DNA of 64,000 nt, taken from positions 2,505,001 through 2,569,000 of the forward strand of contig NC_087114.1 in assembly GCF_963855985.1 (NCBI RefSeq), in the 5' to 3' direction. The DNA comes from Ostrinia nubilalis. Lineage: Eukaryota > Arthropoda > Insecta > Lepidoptera > Crambidae. The translations under genes were made by a program, and so were the position numbers. The notes under the pieces were generated by a model that was not told the DNA's origin, searched no databases, and saw nothing but the letters and a program-made list of their open reading frames with translations. Below are positions 53,061 to 61,107 of the stretch, piece by piece (within the stretch, counting starts at the first letter, position 1; each line of letters starts with the position of its first letter).

Positions 53061-54482
53061 ATAGACGGGGCGGGGCACATAGCTCGTAGAGCTGATGGCC
53101 GCTGGGGCAGGAAAGTTCTTGAGTGGCGACCATGAGCCGAAAGACGTAGCGTGGGCAGGCCTCCCACTAGGTGGACCGACGATCTGGTGAAGGTCGCGGG
53201 AGGTGCCTGTATGCGAGCGGTGCAGGATCGGTCTTCGTGGAAATGAGGCGTCTAGTTTCAAATCCCGCTAAAACGATTTTGATAAGATTTCGAGAAATTG
53301 AAAAAAACCGCTTATCCATATAGCTTTGGCCTTAGGCAAAAAAATATATGATACGAATTATTATTGTCATCTGGCAATACTAACAGTAATTGCTATTCAT
53401 CTCTAAATTAAATATAATTTGAATTATAATGAACACTATTTTCATTTTGGCGTGCTTTGTTACGAACATTCGGTTTTAGTGGGATTTGAAACGGACATGT
53501 TGTATTTTAGCGGGATTTGATAAGAGCAAATTGTAATGCATGAATGGCGTTCTACAATAAAGTCTAATATTAATTATGAACCAAATAATGATAAAATAAA
53601 TAGTTGTCCGTATTCATTTGTCCATTCTATAATATTCAAAGCGATTGCACTTATTGGTTAGGTTATTAGATTAATAAAGTTTTATCGGGTTATTAAAAAA
53701 AAACAACCAATTAAATTATAGCATGTAAATAAGAAACTGATAAGAACTAAGGTGATCCTTCTGCTCGTTTGCCTCCTGTCACATAAAAAAATCATCTTAC
53801 AATATTTATTTATTTACTACAAGTAGCATACCTTTATAATTAAATTCGTCTAAAGGCATTGAGCTAGTGAAGTTTTTATAATCCCACTAGTGATCACCAA
53901 AACTTAATAGTAATAATAACCAACGACAGCTAAATGGTTAATTTTGCATAACACCATCAAAGCTGCTTCAAAAGTAGTTTTTTAACAAATTTCTCTTACA
54001 GTTTCTGGCGCTCCTTGGTGCGTTTCCAGGCTATTTCATTACGTGGTTTCTTTCTTGCTTCTTTAGGGTTACATTTTTCCACGATTTGAGATAAATCTTC
54101 CATTATTTTGGATCAAAAACAATAAAAAACCGCAGCAACCTTAAGCACGTTCTGAAAAATTCTTCATACTGATTTCGCAGTCACGTGACCAAAATACCGT
54201 GCTGCCATTGGTCAATCAACTTTTAGAGGGTTTTGAAAGAAACGGACGGCGTTTTAGCGGAGTTTGTAACACAAACCAAATTTTAAGTGCTCGTTTAGTA
54301 GTCTTTTAGCGTATTTTGATCGAAAATGATTGAACAGTATGATGACACAATTGCAGTAGCGTCATTTAGAGATATAAACAGAAATTCGTTGCAGGAGCGT
54401 TTTAGCGGGTTTTGAAACTAGACGACTCAAATCCTTGGGGGAGGCCTTTGTCCAGCAGTGGACGTCTTTTCGGCTGAAACGA
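53060..54482 (+). mobile_element. RTE-family LINE fragment split by a DNA transposon
   Basis: 53060-53244 (GGGCACATAGCTCGTAGAGC ... GGTGGACCGACGATCTGGTG) continues at 54429-54482 (CCTTGGGGGAGGCCTTTGTC...) after an insert of 1184 bp. It belongs to the 'CTGGACAAAGGCC' sister family. Confidence 0.8.
53245..54428. mobile_element. 1.18-kb DNA transposon with AAAT target duplication and repeated TTTTAGCGGG motif
   Basis: TIR GAGGCGTCTAGTTTCAAA / inverse GAGTCGTCTAGTTTCAAA; AAAT on both sides (53241-53244, 54429-54432). TTTTAGCGGGATTTGAAAC-like motifs occur at 53254 (inverse), 53474, 53515, 54252, 54304 and 54400. On the minus strand a 35-codon ORF starts at about 54105 (MEDLSQIVEKCNPKEARKKP ...) and ends at a donor-like GTAAGAG, like the first exon of a lost transposase. 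Superfamily not determined. Confidence 0.65.
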
Positions 54483-54679
54483 ACGATACTTATTACCACT
54501 ATTTACCAGACATTACTATTTATTGCATACTCGCCGGATTACACGTAGGAGCACGCGCGTTACAGCTTCGGCCTTGCATTATTATAAGATCTTGTTCCGC
54601 CCTTTTTCGAACCTCCTCCGTGAGGATATCTCCGCCGAATTCTATGATGAACCTATTAAAAGTCATATTCTGCAATGTC

Positions 54680-54833
54680 AACCCACCACAAGGTGGACCG
54701 ACGACCTGATAAAGGTAGCGGGAAGGCGCTGGATGCAGGCCGCTACCAACCGTGCGATGTGGAAGTCATTGGGGGAGGCCTATGTTCAGTAGTGGACGTC
54801 CTGTGGCTGAAATGATGATGATGATGATGAAAT
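54680..54833 (+). mobile_element. RTE LINE 3' tail
   Basis: CCACAAGGTGGACCGACGAC ... GGGGGAGGCCTATGTTCAGT ... (ATG)n; the WTDD-type C-terminus is still readable. Confidence 0.8.
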
Positions 54834-55256
54834 GAATGAAAATGACAAATCTTCGAACGTGTATAATACCGTGCCAAAGTAATCATATAATTTTGGCACC
54901 TTAATAACTATTGCCGTTTTTGTTGTAAAGATCATGCAGCGCTACTTGCGGATATTATTGGAAAGAAAACTATGTGGGCTCTAGATCTGAAGCCGCTTTA
55001 ACGAACACGAAGTGCTCATACAATGCGGCGTATTTTCTTCCAGTCTTTAGTCAGGACTTTAGTCGAATTAAAACCCCGGTTGTACGTGATTAGCCGCACT
55101 AGAATACGATGCTTTTTTGCATAATCGCAAGACTTCGTTCCGGTGTCGACCGAATGTTATCATGATGTATGTGGCCCAGGGGTTACTGTATGCGCTAAGG
55201 TTTGAAACTTCTTGCTTAAAATATTGTAGTCTTTGGCATAGACTACGACGGTAGTC

Positions 55257-55679
55257 ATGGAGATAGGAGTTTGTTATTTCGTGTCAGATGTAAATGGTGA
55301 AAAGAAAACTCATGATTCGTGTTATTTTTATGCAATATGTAGGTATAATTATAAAAGTGGAACCCCGAGTGATCTCCAAAACCCATTCTATTATTATATA
55401 CGATTCGGCTTCGATATCTATAATACAATAGGAGTTTATTTCATGTGTCAGATGACAAGGGTGGAAACAACCTACGATTCATGTTGTTTATTTACGTGCA
55501 ATATGTGGGCATATTATAAAAGTGGAATGCCGAGTTGTATTTCTAAAACTTGTTCTATTATTTTATACTATTTGGCTGCGACTCGGCGTGACGACAATAC
55601 AAAACATTTTTCGCGAATCGGTGTTCATACATTCACACAATACATTAGACGCCATGTTGTCATAAACGACATATTATAA
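55257..55679 (+). CDS. 140-codon ORF built of two tandem repeats, unrecognised
   Basis: Two units (55258-55421 and 55427-55588, about 165 bp) each encode IGV.YF-x-DSC..F-x-YYKSG-type sequence with conserved Tyr/Cys positions. No signal peptide, known domain or splice partner seen. It may be a degenerate repeat rather than a gene. Confidence 0.25.
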   Translation: MEIGVCYFVSDVNGEKKTHDSCYFYAICRYNYKSGTPSDLQNPFYYYIRFGFDIYNTIGVYFMCQMTRVETTYDSCCLFTCNMWAYYKSGMPSCISKTCSIILYYLAATRRDDNTKHFSRIGVHTFTQYIRRHVVINDIL

Positions 55680-55978
55680 AATCGCTGTGATTTAATATTC
55701 TTAATCATTAATTTTATGGCAAGTGTCCATCAGGAATCATTGTTCTTACACACAGAATCGTATTATTTCGCTTTCGGGTAGTAATATGTCAAAATTGTTG
55801 GTTCTTAGGCGAACAATGTATGGAGAACGAACATTGTCCTTTATACGTTTACGTGACCATATAGAATTGACACAAACAAAGAATTCTCAAAGGAGAAAAA
55901 TTGCAGCCAGTATCCTCTAAGGCTCGGCCAAACCAACGCGTGCAGCCCGCGTGGGCGATGGCGATCAGTAGAAGAAAT

Positions 55979-56098
55979 CAAGGTTCAGCCAAACCAACGC
56001 GATCACACGGATTCAGCCGGGGTGATGGCGATCAATGCATTTTAAGTCTGATCGCCATCGCTGCACGCCGGCTGATCGCGTTATTTTGACCGAACCTT
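55979..56098. mobile_element. Short MITE, TIR AAGGTTCRGYCAAAWYAACGCGATCA
   Basis: AAGGTTCAGCCAAACCAACG at the left is inverted at the right (GCGTTATTTTGACCGAACCTT). A solo left end (GGCTCGGCCAAACCAACGCG) precedes it at 55920. Confidence 0.65.
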
Positions 56099-56311
56099 CA
56101 GTAGGTAGGTAAAATTAGAAATTACCTAATTCTTACTTGAAAGTGCACCCTTAGTAAAGGTGCTATTACTGCACAGTTTTCAAGGGCTCCTACGTGTTGG
56201 TTCTAACTGTAGTTACCTACTGTTCTGTTATCAGTCCAGCACTCGTAACAATGTTATCGAACTGAGCGAGTAATTGCCATCATAGCACAGGAAATTTCAG
56301 TAGGTAGGTCT

Positions 56312-56567
56312 AGGTCTGACATAGCTCGACGGATTAGCAAGCTGAAGTGGCAATGGGCAGGGCACATAGTACGCAGAACTGACGGCTGAAGGGGCAGCAA
56401 GGCCATGGAGGCCGCCCACAAGGTGGACCGACGACATAATAAAGGTAGCAGGAAGGCGCTGGACGCAGGCCGCTACTACCGGGCAACATGGAAAGCATTG
56501 GGGGAGGCCTATGTTCAGCAGTGGACGTCCTATCCAATGGCTGAGATGATGATGATGATGATGATGA
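56312..56567 (+). mobile_element. RTE LINE 3' fragment
   Basis: GACATAGCTCGACGGATTAG ... GCACATAGTACGCAGAACTG ... (ATG)n tail; lacks a segment after GGGGCAGCAAGG. Confidence 0.85.
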
Positions 56568-57123
56568 GGTCTAGGTAACTACTAACTACATTATGTCATG
56601 GCTATGTTCCAAATTCCAATACGAGTAGGTACTTATTGGGAATTTGGGACCGAGCTTTACCACTACTTCGGGATAATTCGGCCGGTGCCGATCACCATTC
56701 AGTCTTGTTATTGAATATTTATTTAATTTTAGAACAGATAAGTTAAATTTTTATCTTAGTTTTAAGAACAAGGAGGAAGGAAAATTAATATATAATAATA
56801 AAATACAGAAAAAAACATAATATTATGTGGGTAAAGTCTCACTTTGTTACTTTTTATGAAATCAAAAAATGTGCACATTTGAAACGTTGGAGGAAAAAAG
56901 AAAAGAAGAAACAATTTTGAGTCATTTTAATTTGAAAGCAATTTTGATTTACACCAAGTAACTACCTACCAATAAACAAGTAACTTATGTTACCCACAAC
57001 GAAGTAGTAAAAGGCAGCGGTTTGTTTATGTGTTTTTGAGGTAGGTAAGTAACTAAGTAGTCCTAAAATAAATGAGATTACATTTATTAAGAAGCCATTA
57101 TTCAATCAACAGATACAATGGCT
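56568..57123. other. No feature recognised
   Basis: AT-rich sequence between two RTE fragments; no ORF of note. Confidence 0.4.
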
Positions 57124-57230
57124 CTAGGCGTTGGATGCAGGCCGCTCCCAACCGGGCAGCATGGAAAGCATTGGGGGAGGCCTATGTTCAGCAGTGGACG
57201 TCCTGTGACTGAAATGATGACATGATGATG
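57124..57230 (+). mobile_element. RTE LINE 3' tail
   Basis: TAGGCGTTGGATGCAGGCCG ... AAGCATTGGGGGAGGCCTAT ... GACTGAAATGATGACATGATGATG. Confidence 0.8.
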
Positions 57231-57324
57231 AATGGATCTACAAAAGACGTATATTTTATAGCGATCCTTCTCTACCTTTCTGTACTGTAAGGTAATCAAT
57301 TTCAGGCTATTTCACGGAAAATTG

Positions 57325-57835
57325 AATCCCACCAAAAACATTCTGTAAAAAAACTAGCCAAGTCTCGTTAGAGCTGCTTGTTTATCTCTAAAAAGTAATG
57401 AAATCTAGACAAAGTCGTGCCAAGTCTATGATGGTTCCTTACTGCGATTTCTTTATTATTATAGTTAATGTTGTGTGACTTGACCGTTGAAGGGTACAAA
57501 ATCAGGTGCTCCATGACATCATTGCACCAATCTGTCGCCAGAACCGCTACCCATTGACGATGGAAAATTGCCACTTGGAAAACGTTGATTCAATAACCAG
57601 TCAATTGTAGGCTTAATAAAGCTGCGTATTTCAATAATACTTATGTATGATTATCACAATAAAGATTGTTCAACGGCCAAGTCACACAACATTAACTATA
57701 ATAATAAAGAAATCGCAGTAAGGAACCATCATAGACTTGGCACGACTTTGTCTAGATTTCATTACTTTTTAGAGATAAACAAGCAGCTCTAACGAGACTT
57801 GGCTAGTTTTTTTACAGAATGTTTTTGGTGGGATT
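57325..57835. mobile_element. 511-bp foldback MITE with about 165-bp arms
   Basis: AATCCCACCAAAAACATTCT at the left and its inverse at the right; arms 57325-57491 and 57672-57835 are nearly perfect inverse copies (CGTGCCAAGTCTATGATGGT ...). Spacer of about 180 bp, no ORF. Confidence 0.8.
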
Positions 57836-57933
57836 TCACTTCTTTTTGTAGAAAGTGGCATAATTATAATTTAACGTCGTCGTCTTTAATATTATCGACA
57901 TTTTTTTTTACGATATAATAATAATAATAATAA

Positions 57934-58622
57934 GCCCCGCAGGGCAGCTTTGTGGCGAGCTGTTGGTGAGTAGCGACACCACGGGGCCAGTTGTTAATCC
58001 GAGTGCTCCCGAGAGTCGGTCAAGACCCTCGTCTTCGGCTTGCCGAAGTGGAATCCGAGAGGGTCTGCAGGACTTTCACCTCTGGCTTGCCTTAACCGGC
58101 CGGCCAGAGTGGAGTCGCTAGAGCTATATGCTCCAGGGGTGGAAGTGTTAAAGGGCATAACGCCGCGAGTAACCTCGGAGAAAGCGCAGCACACCTCTCT
58201 ACACCCCTGAGCTGGCAGACGCCAATGTTGCCCCTCAGTCCGGTCTATACGACCCATGACGCCAGGGGGGGCCCATTTAGTCGCTGGCTAGTCACCGCCT
58301 GCCATTTTTTCAGTCAGAGACTATGAACCAGGCAGGTGTCCCGTAGTCTCCATCCATAGCCCAGTAACCAGTCCCTCCATCCTTCATCCATAACCCTAGT
58401 CCATTCTTCAATAACTGCAATAGCTCCTGTGCACAGGCTGGGGATGGTCTCTGGCTACATCCCATGATATAGTCAGAGACTAGATCCAGCATGTGCACCA
58501 CTTTCACTTTTGTCGATTATTTTGCGCTTAAAACGGCCTCTACGTGTTGGATCTGTATCCCCACGCAAGCCTTATAAAGGACCGGGCCACTTTTGACCCG
58601 TGAGCTCCAAAGCGTACAAACA
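57934..58622 (+). mobile_element. Unidentified insert bounded by (TAA)n tracts
   Basis: Starts GCCCCGCAGGGCAGCTTTGT and ends CCAAAGCGTACAAAC, GC-rich against an AT-rich background, with TAA repeats at 57914-57933 and 58623-58635. It could be the 5' part or a non-autonomous relative of the Dong-like element that follows. Confidence 0.45.
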
Positions 58623-58635
58623 TAATAATAATAAC

Positions 58636-59477
58636 TGGCTACGCTTCGGTGACCTCTTTGGGGAAACCGAGGGTTTTGCTTGTGCAATTGCTGACGAGGT
58701 CATGATGACGAACAATTACCGAAAATATATCCTGAAGGACGGTACGGTCGACATTTGTCGAGCATGCCACCGTCCCGGAGAGTCACTCAGGCATATAATT
58801 TCTGGTTGTTCGCATCTTGCTAACGGTGAGTACTTGCACAGGCATAACCTAGTAGCCAGAATCATCCATCAGCAACTTGCTCTTCAGTACGGCCTTCTTG
58901 AATCTGAGACGCCTTATTACCGATACCAGCCGGTGCCAGTTCTCGAAAATGGTCATGCATTGCTCTATTGGGATCGTTCTATCATCACAGACAGGACTAT
59001 TGTCTGTAATAAGCCTGATATTGTGGTGGTTGACCGATCCCAACGTCGGGCAATGCTCGTTGACATTACCATCCCGCATGACGAAAACCTCGTGAAGGCC
59101 GAGAAGGAAAAGCAAAGCAAATACCTTGACTTGGCCCACGAGGTGACCGCCATGTGGGATGTTGACTCGACGATCATTGTTCCGATAGTTGTCTCGGCAA
59201 ACGGGCTAATAGCGAAGAGCTTCGACCAACATCTAAAGAAGCTCTCGCTGGATGGTTGGCTCAAGGGTCAGATGCAAAAGGCGGTGATCCTCAGCACGGC
59301 ACGCATTGTCCGGAGGTTCCTCAGCCTGTGACCCTGACCACCGGTAGCTTGGGCCCTGCTCCGCTACCAGCGGAATAACTATTTTTAAGTATTTTTTTAT
59401 AATGTATTTTTATTTTATTTTTTTTGATAATTTACATTGTAAAAAAATATTTAAAATTAAGAACCAAAGTTAATAAA
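58636..59477 (+). mobile_element. 5'-truncated Dong/R4-type LINE (C-terminal restriction-like endonuclease domain)
   Basis: The frame from 58636 to the stop at 59331 shows WLRFGDLFGETEGF, the CRACHRPGESLRHIISGCSH zinc-knuckle (CCHC), then KPDIVVVDRSQRRAMLVDIT, the PD..D active-site pattern of restriction-like endonuclease LINEs, and IPHDENLVKAEKEKQSKY. The RT domain is missing. TAA-type repeats lie on both sides (58623-58635, 59478-59490), matching the known TAA-repeat target preference of Dong. The 3' UTR is about 140 bp. The clade call is from motif memory. Confidence 0.7.
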
Positions 59478-59483
59478 GATAAT

Positions 59484-59760
59484 AATAATAAAATCTTTAT
59501 TTAAGCAAGACAGATTTACAAAAAACGGAATGACAGTCTTAAGCTAATTACATGCTATGGTGGATTGTGAAGAAGTGTTGGTAGCGGTTCTCGCACTAGG
59601 TATGCACCTGTATCGCGAGAAACCAAGTAACATTTTGCCAAGAAATTTTTATGCGGGTGGACTGAATTGGCGACTGCCTTTGGGTAATTTACTTACACAA
59701 TACAAATTTACAACAACAAGCAAATTATACAAGAGTGGAGATAGATTGTATTGATGTATG
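59484..59760 (-). mobile_element. LINE 3' end remnant (minus strand)
   Basis: AATAAAATCTTTATTTAAGC at the start is the inverted A-rich terminus typical of moth LINEs; no coding motif recognised. Confidence 0.4.
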
Positions 59761-59929
59761 TATGATGATGATATTAAACATAAATTAACTCAACGACCTT
59801 TAAAATGGACAACAAAATCAGAATGATTGGTTTAATAACTTAACCATAGCGAACCTCACGATATAATAAACGAAATCAACGAAATTAAAACTACACAACA
59901 TTCAACTTAATCGACGGGGGGGTCTAGAA

Positions 59930-61079
59930 AGGAATAAAAATCTGGACACCGCAGTGCTGAAAATCGACGCTCAAAGTGCTAGCTCCATCTAGCGGTGAGC
60001 GGTACAGGCGAACACCACGGTGCCGGTGTGGCGCTAGTAGTATTGATTATGAATGTGGTTGTGCCGGACGGTATGGGGTAGCAACCCTGTGCGGACCCTG
60101 AATACCGTACGCCGACACGGCGCGATGCGGGGTGCAGCGCGAGCGGGAGAGCGAGACGAAGGGGGCGGGGAGCGCAGAAATAATAACTCGGTTGTGGTTG
60201 AGACTGTGACCGGTTCCTCGGAGCAGTGGCGAGAGCTTGGTGTTGTAGCTTGTTGAGGAGAAAACGCGGAACTGACTGGGTCCGGATGGCACCCCGATAT
60301 TTATTTACTTTCATTAGAGTGAGAAAACCTAGCTGCCTCTCGCTCTAATGAAACAGCAAATCTATTGCCCTCTCTCTCTAATTTAGACCCCCCCTGGGCG
60401 GCAATACCGTATAGAGAGCCTGTTTTTTATCTATTCGGTGACCTATTTTTTAACTATGACCTTGACCTAATTCTTATCGGATTCTAATTAGCTCTTCCAC
60501 TATTCTTTGGAATCTATGTTATTTATTTTCAGACAAATTACTTCTTACTATTCGATAGGTAAATAAAGGTACACAGGTACAGGGTTAATTACAAATAAAT
60601 CATTTGTACAAATATTAGGGCTCATTTGGCCACACTATTTTAAATTAATTGCCTTTATGGCTAATTAAGATTATCACCAATTAAAAGTAAATAACTATAA
60701 AGATCTACACATAATTATCTATCTAATTTACATATTATAAATATGACTCGACATACAAAACTATGCGAAATTACAGGTTTAATCGATATACATAAAACAA
60801 AGGGCTATCAAATTATACATTTCTATGTTTTTCTAAAATAAACTATGATTTATACATCTCCAACGTCCCACATACGCCTATTAATCAGTAATTAAGGACT
60901 CGACACATTACTAATTGAGAACCAACTAAGAGAAAGTGGACTGTATTACGAAATTATCGAAATTTAAACTATACAAACTTTATAAAACGAAATAACTATG
61001 AAACAACTATGAAACAAAAACGAAACAATTATTTACAGCTATAAGTTTCTATTCGGGGCCGTCCGTCGTGCACATTCTC
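59930..61079 (-). repeat. Probable 3' LTR/UTR region of the BEL/Pao element
   Basis: Downstream of the polyprotein stop, a purine-rich CGGCGGGAGAA (minus strand, about 61080-61090) precedes TGTGCACGACGGACGG, a plausible polypurine tract and LTR start. The far end is not resolved: the matching 5' LTR is outside the window. GC-rich 60000-60260 could hold the LTR promoter; short frames there are not convincing genes. Confidence 0.4.
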
Positions 61080-61107
61080 CCGCCGTGTAGCGCTGGTTGA
61101 CTCGGCG

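Noticed and set aside
57994..58257. Minus-strand 87-codon ORF
   Set aside because: It sits in the TAA-bounded insert with no homology I recognise and no start or splice context.
60000..60314. Small ORFs on both strands in GC-rich DNA
   Set aside because: They overlap each other on opposite strands in the likely LTR region of the BEL/Pao element and show no domain or splice signal of their own.
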